Shown: positions 23,165 through 34,030 of the stretch, in pieces
Numbering within the stretch: the stretch's first letter is position 1
Layout: each line of letters begins with the position of its first letter
Source: Vitis vinifera
Lineage: Eukaryota > Streptophyta > Magnoliopsida > Vitales > Vitaceae
Reading direction: 5' to 3'
DNA length: 64,000 nt
Assembly (NCBI RefSeq): GCF_030704535.1
Contig: NC_081815.1
Span: forward strand, 2,309,001 to 2,373,000
Made by a program: the position numbers and the translations under genes
Notes under the pieces: model-generated
Told to the model about the DNA's origin: nothing
What the model saw: only the letters and a program-made list of their open reading frames with translations
The model's database searches: none

Positions 23165-25285
23165 TTAAGGAATGTAGTACATTGGATTTGGAAGTTTAAA
23201 GGACCGTCTAGCTATTGCGAAACCCAACAAGTCACTCCACTGATCTCCAGAGCTTCCATGGATCCTATAACCCTCATCTTCTAACTCCCTTCGCTTCTCA
23301 GATTTGTAGACTAGGGCTGTTTTGCCACTATCTGCACGCCCCCTGTTTCATTCACCAAGGTTCAATCATCATTTAACCAATGACATTTTACATAAATGGT
23401 TAGTTCTTTATATCAGTAACTTCTTAAGCATAAGTGCTTAAAGCAAATATTGATTGATATTAATATATAAGGTGTGTAAAGAGATTTACAAACATCAATC
23501 CAAATTGGCTAATATACCTTAAGAAAAGCCTTTCCCAATTACTGTACCCCGCATATACAAGGTTTTTCTCTGTGACATTCCTCTGGGGTTCAATCCGCCC
23601 AGTTATCAGAACTATCTTGAATCCCAGCTGTTCAACCTCCCTGTACAACCTCAAACTCGCCTGCAAAGCAGGTGCCTCAGCCAAATTCACCCATTCATCG
23701 AATGTTGAATCATCAAAGGCCTCCGACCTATGTCCAAAACAAGTGGGTCTAAATAAGTTCAATAAACCAACAATAAAGTTCTCCACTCTGTGGCAACAGT
23801 CTTAGCAGTAGAAATCAATGAACTCGTATGCCTCATGATCGTTCATGAATTAATCTCTCTAGAACACATCTTTCATGTTAGGGGACAAAACAGGTACATG
23901 GGGAAAGAAGCACAACTCATAAAATTTCAGTAACACTCTTTCATGTTAGTGGAGGTTTATCTATCTTGAGCAACAAATATAAGTCATCCAAAATGTATTA
24001 GTTTTCTTCACAAATCAAACAAAAACTCTAAAAGATAGTGAGATCTGATCCAATTCTAACCTCACTCAATTTCAATCTGACAAAGCTTTCTCCCAACTAT
24101 CTGGGATCAACTGTGCAATCTATCTACTGCCACATACTCTATCAAATCATGACCTTAATTTCCTTTCTCATAGCGTTGAGAAACCGTTCCTTTGGCCCTC
24201 CTGCTACTCCTTGAGTGGTTTGGAGAAAGGGGGTTTCCTCCATTGTTGGTGACAAAAATGATCATTTTCTTCTACATCATTGCCACACTTTTATTCGGTC
24301 AAAAAGGTTAGAAAGGACACAAGTTTGTCTTGGTTGGCTGCCGAAAGCAAAAACCCATATGCGGTAACAATCAAGTGGGCTAGGACTAGGAGAGTGGTTG
24401 ATCCTAAGACGTGGGGGGAAGTCAAAAATGCATAACAGCATCTGGAATGAAAATGCAGCTATCATCTCACAAAGAACAGATTCCAGAGCATAATCAATCT
24501 ACCATTTTACTGCCAACAATAATGGCCGAGAATGCAATACTGAATTCAAAAGAGTGGAGGGTGAAAGAAGCAAACAGAACCCAGTCAATCAAATTTCTAG
24601 TAGATGCGGGTCTATTATCGAATGAATAGGGTTTGGACCGAAGTGACTCACCCCACTGTGCCATTCGCCTTCCTGTGACGGAAGCACGAAGGTAGATTTA
24701 TTTAACCTAACGTACGGTTCACTGTCGTGCGATTCAAACGTATGTGAAAAAGGGTATGCTCTGACAAGCCCAAGTTTTTAGACTTCTTTTTTAATTAATG
24801 GTATCTCTACCAACCAATCCACAACCAGGATAAGGCCAAATACATCCACGTCACGTGGCAACATTCGACAAATCCAACGGCTACGATTCTATCCCTTACC
24901 CGAAACCGTGGGCCGCGTAGTAGGGCAGATTGGAGAGCAGGGTCTCGTCAATGTCGAAAACCCAGACGTCCTTGCCATCGCCGGCAATCTGCACCGTCTT
25001 GGCGAACGACAGCGAGTCGTCGGCCGCGAACTCCGAGTCCGACCTGTACCGGTCGCCGGTCATGTAATCCTTTACCCACTGCACGCACCTGTCTGGAACA
25101 GACACCCAGACTCCGGCGTCGTTGGTCTCGACGGTGAATCTCCAGCTATCACAGAAGAGGACATCGTCTCTGGAGAGCTTGGTGGAGCTGCGGCGATCCG
25201 GCGTGATTCGGATGAGGGAATCGGAAAAGGCGCGAGAAACGAGGGCGAGAGAGAGGGAGAAGAGGAGAAGGCGGCCGGAATCCAT
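23165..25285 (-). CDS. Secreted acid phosphatase, HAD class IIIB (VSP-like)
   Basis: Plant acid phosphatase/vegetative storage protein family, HAD superfamily, expected to hydrolyse phosphomonoesters in the secretory path or vacuole. Three minus-strand exons (25285-24900, 23727-23518, 23342-23165) join in phase to 257 residues, the usual family length. Residues 1-20 are a signal peptide (LLLFSLSLALVSRAF). The catalytic motif VFDIDETLLSN places the nucleophile Asp at about 111 and the acid/base Asp at about 113. Motif II is LITGR (about 169-173), the Lys motif is VYKSEKR (210-216), and motif IV is GSSGDQWSDLLG (228-239). The C-terminus SFKLPNPMYYIP is a family hallmark. These key residues are intact, so the enzyme form rather than the inactive storage form is likely. 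A longer in-frame start up to 25549 is rejected because it crosses the TATA-like box at 25401. Intron 1 is unusually long (1.17 kb). Confidence 0.92.
24060..24170. repeat. Possible interspersed repeat remnant in acid phosphatase intron 1
   Basis: The string tctcccaactatctgggatc, followed by a ..ctactgccacatactctatc stretch, resembles a motif (cccaactagttgggg, then an xx-tctatca block) that I recall from many plant repeats. Only this short core is visible, so the family is not assigned. Confidence 0.3.
24440..24780. other. GC-balanced foreign-looking block in acid phosphatase intron 1, possibly organelle-derived
   Basis: Within an AT-rich intron this block has near-even base use and high complexity. 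It contains aacgtacggttcactg, reminiscent of the 3' strand of group II intron domain V, and shortly after it gtgcgattc, reminiscent of a group II intron 5' end. Such introns abound in plant mitochondria. No organelle gene is recognisable, so the origin is a guess. Confidence 0.3.
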
Positions 25286-25400
25286 GGGAGGAAACCGAGA
25301 AAGCCCTTCGATTTCGAAGGAGCTTTCTGGGTCTGGATTGAGAAGCGAATAGGGAGAGAGTATAGGTTGGGTGTTGGGTGTTGGGTGTGGGATGGATATG

Positions 25401-25410
25401 GTATAAATAC
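25401..25410 (-). promoter_or_regulatory. TATA-like box of the acid phosphatase gene
   Basis: On the minus strand this reads gtatttatac, about 115 bases ahead of the start codon at 25285. That leaves a plausible leader of roughly 80-90 bases. It is a motif call only. Confidence 0.4.
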
Positions 25411-25700
25411 TGTGGGTGATGATCGAGCTGTTCATATTAATAGAGGATACTATAAAAAGGAGGAAATGTTTGATAACGATAATGTTACGCACGTGCCTTT
25501 TACAGGGAATGAATTGAGGAATCAATGGTGTAATGTGGAGGATGTCCACCAGTCTTCATATGTGGACTGGATTTTTTTTTGGATCATTTTCTTCCTACAC
25601 AGTTGCAGATTTTTTTAAAAAAAAAAATTTCCTTATAATTTCATGTTAGCCTCTGATGTTTGAAATAAAGATGACAACAATTTATGTAACGCAAGAAAGT

Positions 25701-25758
25701 AACATTGTGATTAAACAAGGACAATATTGAACATTGTGATTAAACAAGGACAATATTG
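25701..25758. repeat. Two-copy tandem repeat of 29 bp
   Basis: The unit beginning aacattgtgattaaacaagg at 25701 is repeated exactly from 25730. A diverged third version (ggcaaggataatattgaatg) lies near 25830. Confidence 0.9.
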
Positions 25759-25989
25759 AATGGGTGTATAAGAAAATGATTTGACACCTATGATTTCAAA
25801 CATTTTCTCAAAAAGGAATTTGTGTGATTAGGCAAGGATAATATTGAATGGGTGGAAATTATGTTAGAAGAAAACAATTTCAAATCTAAACAAGAGGGAG
25901 AAATTAATAAGATCGTGCAATATCTCTTTAAAACTGGAAATGTCAGATTACAATTAAGAACATTATAGTATAACTAAATACTCAGACAT

Positions 25990-27740
25990 TACATCTAAGA
26001 ACATCATAACATAATTAAATAAGAGGGAGAAATTGGATAGGGATAATGATGAGATTTGGCATCGTAAAGTTCGATATATCCTTGAAGAGCAAGAAGCTCT
26101 TAAAACACTAAATCATGTATTGCAAGAATTTGAACAAGGGGAACTTTACTCAACATAAAAGGGATCAAGAGACTTATGTGATTTGGAAGAGAAAGAACTC
26201 TCTAGCTCGCATTACATTGCTAAGTCATATGGAAGATGACCTTTTGATTGAGTATGAAGTATACAAGACTACTCAAGAAATGTGAAAAACTCTTAAATAA
26301 AAGTATGGTGGTCTTTCTACTACAAAGCTAAGATAGGCTGTAATGAAATTTGGAAGTTATAAGATAAGACCAAACCATAATATGAACCAATATTTTAAGG
26401 AGATAAAAAGAACGATAAAAGAGTTTAAGGCATCGGGACATGTCCTCAGTGAGCAATAAGTTGAGGCTATCATCAGATTTCTACCAAGAAGCTAAGAACA
26501 CATGGTAGTGAACATGACACATAATGAGAGCATAAAGACTTTAGATGATATAGTTTACCATCTTGAATTAGAAGTCGAGTGACTAACAATTGTTAAGCCT
26601 AATGAATAAGCTTATGTAACTGAATCGAACTCGTGTAAAGCTTCAAGCTTTAAGCGTAATATAAAATTCTTTAAAAAGAATAAGAAATTTGAGTCTAATG
26701 ATGATTCAAAGAAAGAGAAGTCTAGGGCATGCAAGAAGTTTTAGTGTATTAAGAGGGATAAGAGAAAGTTAAAATGTTACAATTGTGGCAACAAGAGTCA
26801 CTTTGGTCATAAAGTGCACTAAACCAAAACAGATATGATCTTGTTCAACAATCTCATGTGCTTCCATTTCTAGTTGTATAATGTTAATTGAATTTATTTG
26901 TACTACATGTATTTGAATATGATAAATGAGGAAAGTAAGTGATCAATCTTTGTATTCTCACTACGTAATATCCTTAGGGCATATTGCAATTATAATAGCC
27001 CGTTAAAGTACTCTTTTGTACTTTTGGCTATGTTTTGAAGTGACAAATTAATGTTGCTATTTTGATATGTTTCCAATATAAATAAAATAATTTATCTTTA
27101 TGAAACGTGTTGGACAAACAATAAATTTGAATATAAAATATGTGAGTTCAAAATAAAGATTTTTTCAGGTTACATTGACAAAGATTTATTCACATATTGC
27201 TTTTATAACTAATATAATTATGAATACACTTATAATATTGTAAAGTATTCAACTTTGAAGGATTAAGTGTATACATTAAAATCTAACTAAATAAGTCTTG
27301 AGTAGGCACATAAAATTATACCTTTCAAATTGTCAATGTGCTCACATGGTTGCATGATTCATTTCCTTATATGAATTACCTTCAAAAGAAAAATAAGATG
27401 AACTTGGATATTATTGATTAGGTTATTTTAGCTCATCTTGTACAAGTGGGAGATATTGGACATGGGTTTGGATGCCTAATTGGGTTAATCTGACTTGACT
27501 TACTACTTTTAAAAGTGTAGGGAATAGTTTCTAGGAGGTTTTTTTTTTAACTACATAGGAACTGCTATAAATATAAAAGAAGTGCATACTTCTTTTTAAC
27601 AAAAAAAAAAAAAAAGGTTTTCTCCTTAAGATCCTCTCTTAAAGTTTTTCTTTTGGTTTTCTTTATGAAAACAAAAGTTAAAGCTCTTGTGTTCTGAAAC
27701 TTCGATGGATCTCACATTCGTAGTTTCATTCACAATTTGA
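25990..27740 (+). mobile_element. Fossil Ty1/Copia retrotransposon fragment (gag part and probable 3' LTR piece)
   Basis: Translated pieces show a Copia gag-like region (UBN2 type) and a CCHC zinc knuckle at about 26780-26825 with the spacing C-x2-C-x4-H. A polypurine tract (aagtgggaga, 27444-27453) followed by what may be the start of a 3' LTR lies near 27443. Protease, integrase and reverse transcriptase are not recognisable between them, so most of the interior is gone. No matching 5' LTR was found upstream. The copy is broken many times over and looks old. Confidence 0.7.
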
Positions 27741-28286
27741 GGTAAAAAAATTTGTCAATGAAATAATCAAATTTGGATTCTTAGACATATCTAAAGATAA
27801 TATGAAATTCTTCTTTATATATATATATTTTTGTCAACCCATTGGGAATACAAACTTGCTCCATATTTCTGAAAAATAAAACAAATGGTGACCTCTTTAC
27901 ATTTTGGTTGCCAATGGGAACCCTTTTATATGTGCTAATATTCAAGGGGCCAGTTGGCTTTACTTATGTTTGTTTTAGTGAAGCTTGCGTTGGGTAAGGG
28001 GCACGTATGAATCAATTCAGATTTCTTGATCCAACGTTCCATTTTTTATTTTTTTTAATCCTTGGACTTTAATCAATGCATATTGTTGCACTTATTTGAT
28101 TATGATTTTAAAAAGAGTTTTTAATCTAAAAAATATTTTAAAAAAATCTTAAATGTTTGACAAAATTTAAATAATATTTAAAAAATTAAAAAAAATTACT
28201 TATAATGATAAAAAAATCATTTATAATGTTTTTTCATAAATAATTTATAGATGATTTCCTCAAAACTTCTAAATAATTTTTTCTTT
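27741..28286. other. AT-rich intergenic stretch, nothing recognised
   Basis: Homopolymer-rich AT sequence between the Copia fossil and the 28287 MITE. No frame, repeat end or RNA gene is visible. Confidence 0.5.
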
Positions 28287-28610
28287 ATTATGTTTGGTTC
28301 CCCGAAAGTACAAAGGAAAGAAAAAAAATGTTAAAGAAAATGATTTTCTCATGTTTGGTTGTCTTATGAAAAATATAAAAGAAAATCAAATATAATTAAA
28401 ATTAATTAAAAACTTATGTATTTCTAAATTATTTAATCTTTATATTGATGAGTTAAAATAAATAAAATGAGTTTGAAGTAATAAAAAAAATAATTTATCA
28501 ACTTTTAATCTATTTTTTTATTTTCCTTCACTTTTTCTTTCCTTCTAGTTTTCCTTTGTATTTTCTTTCCCTCGCATTTTCCCTCAAATTTTCCGGGAAC
28601 CAAACATAAT
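28287..28610. mobile_element. MITE of 324 bp with inverted ends
   Basis: The left end attatgtttggttcc and the right end ggaaccaaacataat are inverted copies, with weaker matching further in. The interior is AT-rich and non-coding. The superfamily is not certain: the ends resemble hAT or Mutator-type plant MITEs and a clear target duplication cannot be separated from the ends. A diverged relative with similar interior is present at about 33545-34030. Confidence 0.7.
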
Positions 28611-29209
28611 AGAAATTTTACCTTAAGAGAATGAATGTTATAGAGTATACTTGGAGTAATGCAGGGTTAAAAAAAAAAAAAAAAGAAGTACAATGCAAAT
28701 TAAAAGAAATTAATTCTGGGAAAAAAAATTCACATATTCGGCAACAACTACAAAATGAAATAACGATGGAAAAAGAATAGATAAATATGAACAAGCAATT
28801 GCTGTTTCTGTCTGTACAGTTTCAATCTGTAACTCATAAAAGTTATACATACAACAATTCCTTAAATAAGAGAGACAAAAAAAAAAAATCCTCTGATCAG
28901 TTGTTGGAAAAACCCAAACCAACTGAATGATAAAAAACAACAAGACGTTGTGACTTTCAAAGACCAAACTCACATATAATCAGCTGAGAGATCAGCTTCA
29001 CAAACCAATTCAGAGGCCACACTCCCAAATAGGACCAGAAGAAAATTTTGAAGAGTTGTGAAGGAGGAGAAAAAAAAATTGGAAAAATATGCAAATGTCT
29101 TCTTTGCTCAAACCAACAGTGATTTACTCCTATGAGCAAGAACTCATTGGTTATCACTGCATCAGAAGTGAAAATCTGCAAAGGGAATTGAATGGTTTGG
29201 AGGGAGATT

Positions 29210-31546
29210 TCAAGAGAAGGAATCTTGTTCATCATGGCAAAGCTCTTTCCTGAGTTTACGTGAGAAAAGTCGGCAAGCATCCATGCTAAGATCAATGGCG
29301 GCCGAGAGCGCGATAAATAGAGCAGCATCGGCCATGCAAGTTACATGCTGTACCCCAACTTGAACCACAGGCTTGCTCACCTTTCCTTCGCCTTCCACAG
29401 TTGAGCCCATCACAAACCCTCTAAGCGGCAACAATGAACTCAAAGTAGAATCTCTCATTATTCTACTATCAATGCAAAATTGTCCACCCCTTTTGATGTT
29501 CATGGTGGATTCAGCAATGGGTATCCCACTAGTTGGGCCGCTATCAGTTACAAGCTCAAACTTGTAACCCAGGCCATCAATTGGTCCTCTCTCACGCCAG
29601 GCCTCGAGACGACCCCACGGCTTCCAGCTACTGACGGAGAACCCATGAGGCCGGAGGATGAGCCAGGCGCCAGGGTTTGATCTGGACACACGGTCGGATC
29701 CTGGGGAGGGGACAAAGGGAGTGATCATGGAGGCAGATGCAACGGGGGAGCCAGAAAGGTCGTAAATCATGATCATCCACCCTTTTCGCTCCCTCCCGGG
29801 CCGTTCTCTCTCGTTGGAAAAGGACCTCATCCATCCTCTATTATTGCTGTTGAAGTCCGACGCGAGGGACCTGATCATACAGAACACCAAGAAGCAAACA
29901 TCAGCATCGGAACAAAAGAGAGGTCAACAAAAATTCAAACAGCAATATCAAAACCAAAACACAAAATAATAACTTGCACATGGGAGGATCCAAGGTGGTT
30001 GCGCTTTGGCAGGTGGGGAGATTTGGAATTGTCTCTTTGACCAAACTGGGGTATGCATTATTCAGCAACGAAGAAAGAAACCTCCATTATCAGTTTAGGC
30101 TCTGAGGTTTAGCTCAAGAAACTTGTTTATTAGGAAGTCATTTGTTAACAGCTCATGATTGGAGGGCATACGGTAATATTCTCATATACAGGGTTCTTCT
30201 TTATATTCTTTTCTTCTGTTTACAAAGTTAACAAGGGAGCAGTGACTGGCCCATTTTTTGAAAAAGTAACAAATGGAAACAACATTGGGAGAGAAAAACT
30301 AATTGAACCCATCATTGTGTCTAATTTAAAATGGGAATATGACAAGAAAATTCACTATGCTTCGTTTGATTGCTAAGAAAATGGGAGAAAAGGGTAAAAT
30401 TCCAAAAGTCTTTCTGTTGTTTTTCCTTCTCCTCCTTCTCTCATCAGCCAAAGAAAGCATTGCCAGAAATCAAAACCGGAAAATTCCAAAAACCAAGAAC
30501 ATAAGAATTGTACAATGGGCCCATGATCTCGAAGGGGAAAAAATAAGTGGGGGAGACTTACTTGAAGCCCAGGACACAAAATTACTGAGAAATGTTGCAT
30601 AAAAATTCGAAGTTTCATATCATTTAGAATTTCAAAATGCCCAACAGCCAAAGTTCTCAAAACGACTTATTTTCGTATCAAGGTCTAAAATTCAATTCTC
30701 TGATCTGTGATTTTTCCTCTTTTCTTTTTCTATTATTTTTATCTTTTTTTTTATTTTTATGTTAATTACAAGAGAAGCAACATCAAAATTCAAGTGAATA
30801 AGGTGCAGCCAACTTGACATGTGATGTTAGTTTCCCAGCTAAAGAAATAGACAATCCCATGCATCAACCACAGCCTTACAGCGCGGGCGGGGCGCAGGTT
30901 AGCACAGCAGACTAAGGAACTACTAAATTACGCAAAATGCCACCAAAACTCACCTGGATCTTGAATTCCGGTCGGCGCTGAACTTGCAGCTGAAAACCGG
31001 CTGCCGGATGTTCCCCTGTATCTGGAAAACCACTGGACTACACTCCGGTTCGCCGCCGAACTGGAAGACGAATCTTGGGTCAGGTTCGGACCGGACGACG
31101 AGGTGTAAACGGGCGGAGGGCTTGCTAGTTTCGTTCCCAAGCTTCAACCACCCGTTCTGGAACACGTTGGGTCGAGACTCGGCGCCATCCAAGTTGATCA
31201 TCACGTGGACGCGGCCCAACAGCTTCCCAGAGCTGACACCACAGGTGCGGCCCATGCGGCCAGTATACACTGACACACGCAGCGTCAAGGGCTTGCCGGA
31301 GAGCCGCCGCAGCAGGGCGGAGTCGAGGTGGAACCCGGCTGAGGAGATGGTGGAGTCCGGCGATGGGTCGCCGCCTGACGAGCAAAGCGGCAGTAGAGCA
31401 GTCTGCGACGGAAAATTCTTTATCCTGAGTTTGCAGAAGCAGGGCGTCGTCGAGGGGTGTACACCGGAGCCCGCCGGCCTGGTCGCCTGCGGCAGTTTCA
31501 GAGCCAGTGATTCCACAATGAGCCGCACGAACGGACACGGATCCAT
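29210..31546 (-). CDS. DUF1005 family protein
   Basis: A plant-specific family (Pfam DUF1005) of unknown biochemical role. Two minus-strand exons (31546-30954 and 29870-29210) join in phase to 417 residues, the usual family length. The N-terminal hallmark MDPCPFVRL begins at the chosen start. Further family blocks are TPCFCKLRIKNFP, SVYTGRMGRTCGVSSGKLLG, and the strongly conserved DPRFVFQFGGEPECSPVVFQ and GNIRQPVFSCKFS before the intron. After it come ERERPGRERKGW, YDLSGSPVASASMITPFVPS, RSNPGAWLILRP and AALFIALSAAIDLSMDACRL. The C-terminus ends in ELCHDEQDSFS. There is no signal peptide or membrane segment. The beta-rich, C2-like pattern of the first half is an impression, not a finding. Long antisense frames over both exons are shadows of GC-rich coding sequence. 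At4g29310 is the closest relative I recall. Confidence 0.92.
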
Positions 31547-33544
31547 ACTTCTCTCTAAAACAAATCCCCCCTCAACTCAGAGAATGAGAAAAAATCAAAG
31601 CGATCGGAGGTTGTGGAAAAGAGAAGTAGAGAGCTTCGAAAACATCTATCTGTATATCTACCTTCCAAGGAGTGAACGAATGTCGGCTGAATCCAGCATT
31701 TTTAACATCGCTCGAGCACTCTCTCTCTCTCTGGATTTTGCCTGTTTGTTTTGCGGGATTCTGTTTTCGCGCGAGAAATGCGAGAAGATTGGATTGGGGT
31801 GTGGAATGTGCCAGTGGGTAGAGAAAATAGCTAGCGTGGTGGGTATATCTCGTGGGGAAGAGGATGGGACCCACTACCCAGTGGGTGGGCCAGGAACAGC
31901 TGGATAAAGGCTGTCACCACGTTGTCATAGGGAAGCACAGCTGGAGTTGATTGGGGGAGAATTTTTCTCTCAAAATATTTTTCCGCCGGAAATATCAGGT
32001 CTCTCTGACGCCAGCATAGCCGCTTCCTTCTTCTTACAGTTTTGGACGGCTGTCTATGACGGCGCCAGCAGTTTTATCCATATTTTATTTCATTCATTAT
32101 TTTTTTTCCCCTACTTTTATAAACGTATTATCGTCTGACATCTGTCACGATTTCTTTTCTTTTTAATCGGTTTTTATATTATTTTCTTAATCGTATTAGC
32201 AACAATGCTAATGTCAATTCATTTCTTACTTGTCTTATCAACTCAAAAAAAGAATGAAATGTGAAAAATAATTTTTACAAAAATATGATGTGAAATGTTT
32301 CTTAAAGATCGGACAAATCACAATTAAAATAATTAATTGATTTTTAAATAAGATGATGTAATCGATAATCTATTATCTTAATTTCACTGTAGTAATGGAT
32401 CAACTCTTAATCATAAATCATTAAGCCCCGGGTTTGTGGGAAGTTGGATGCGTAAAGCGTTCCAAGGCCCATGGCATACGAGGCAACCCATTCCCACGAA
32501 TAATATCAACATTGAAAGCCATGAGCTTTAGTCCTTCAAACACCATGCAAAGCATGACCTCGCCCCTACGTCCAAGGTATATTCCATCTGCCTAAACCCT
32601 TTGAATTATGAACAATGACTTTTGGGCCAAGCTTTGTCAACAAATCTTCTGCTCCACCTCTTTTCTGTCTCTCCATGATAACCCTCATCCGTAAATCATG
32701 GAGCTTAATCCTTTCCGGTACTGGTCTGACTTCTCGTGTTACATACACCTTTTCACCCCTCTCTTATCCAAACCAAAATCAAAATGTATTTCACCTCGCA
32801 GCAGCTGGGGACCTCATGGATACGTCAAGGCTGCAGCGTGGGGAGCAGAGCATGAAGGCACACAGCATAATGTTTGTTTCATCGCTACGCCACCAAATTC
32901 TTCCCACGGCGTTATGACTACTAGCCCCCGTCCCCATACATACAACCTGTTAACAAATTTATAACAACAATGATAGCTACTTCATCCAATTACTTCTACA
33001 ACAAACATATGTATCAACCATTCATGTAGTTTTGCAGTGTGGGTTTTCATCATTCAATGGTCGATCACTACTGGACCATCTCGACAATACATGTGAGTTT
33101 GTGGCCAAGTAAATGCGATCGACCGGTGACTTGATCGTAAAGGGTGGCTCATTTTCCAATCATCTTCTTGGGATTGACTCTCAGTCTTATATCGTATGGT
33201 ATTCATCTTGTTGAGGGTGCACGCATGGAGAACAAATTTAAAAAACTTGTCAGTTTTCAAACATATTAATTTCTTTTACATGTTGATCAAAGTCAAACGT
33301 TTGTTATGGTCTTTTTTTCCTTTTTTTTTTCTTTTATTAATGATGCAGGGCAAATTGGTAATATTACAAAATTTTGATTAATGGTCATCTATGTAGTCAT
33401 TAGTTTTGACCGTAAACTCTTTTTCAAGTCAAAACCCCAAAAATTCCATCCCTTCACCAAAATTTCATCACATCATTAGACCCTTAATCACCGTTTTTTT
33501 TTTTTCTTTTCTTTTCTTTCTTTCTCCTCACACTCTGCGTGATT
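31547..33544. other. Upstream region of the DUF1005 gene and intergenic sequence
   Basis: The first 250 bases should hold the minus-strand leader and include a CT run at about 31720-31734. Beyond about 31900 no gene or clear element is seen. The short frames at 32566-32964 overlap on both strands and have no domain. Confidence 0.45.
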
Positions 33545-33913
33545 CTAAAAAAGTACCCTATCAGGAAAGAAAACAAATTAGGCCAAAAATTTATTTTCTC
33601 ATGCTTAGGTTATCATAAAAAAAAAATATGATATAATTGAAATTAATTAAAATTTTATATATTTTTTAAATTATGTAATCGTTATTATAACAACTCACAT
33701 TCGATCATGTGGATATTATCCGTTTTAAACTCAAAAGAGTTCTTATAACTTTAAAGTACATTTATAAAATTAAGAGAAATTCATATATATATATAGTATC
33801 GAAATTTTTTTCTCATATTTGACATAAAACATTATAAATATCATCATACAAACACAACGTTTTGATTGAATGCAGATCTTTACAGTCATATAGAACTGGA
33901 GAAGTAAGAATAT

Positions 33914-33954
<41 letters not shown>

Positions 33955-34030
33955 TTGTTAAATCTATTTTTTTCACTTTTTCTTATCGTGTATTTTTTCT
34001 TTCATTCCTTGTATTTTTCACAAACCAAAT
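33545..34030. mobile_element. Older MITE related to 28287-28610, carrying another repeat inside
   Basis: The left part (gaaagaaaac, then ttttctcatgcttaggtt, then aattgaaattaattaaaa) and the right part (cactttttctt, then cttgtatttttcacaaacca) follow the same order as the 324 bp MITE. Between them, at about 33690-33850, sits sequence of the dispersed family also seen at 18290-18490, followed by an AT microsatellite at 33916-33949. This is best read as a nested insertion. The ends have decayed. Confidence 0.55.
33916..33949. repeat. AT microsatellite
   Basis: A pure AT dinucleotide run of about 34 bases inside the older MITE. Confidence 0.9.

Noticed and set aside
25286-25549. N-terminal extension of the acid phosphatase frame
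   Set aside because: The frame is open upstream of the signal peptide Met, but it crosses the TATA-like box and adds residues not found in the family.
24908-25618. A 236-codon plus-strand ORF opposite acid phosphatase exon 1
   Set aside because: Same reason: the minus strand carries DIDETLLSN and splices properly. The plus-strand product has only low-complexity Arg/Glu stretches.
30984-31907. A 307-codon plus-strand ORF opposite DUF1005 exon 1
   Set aside because: It is antisense to a clear coding exon with family motifs. GC-rich coding DNA often leaves the opposite frame open, and its translation has no domain.
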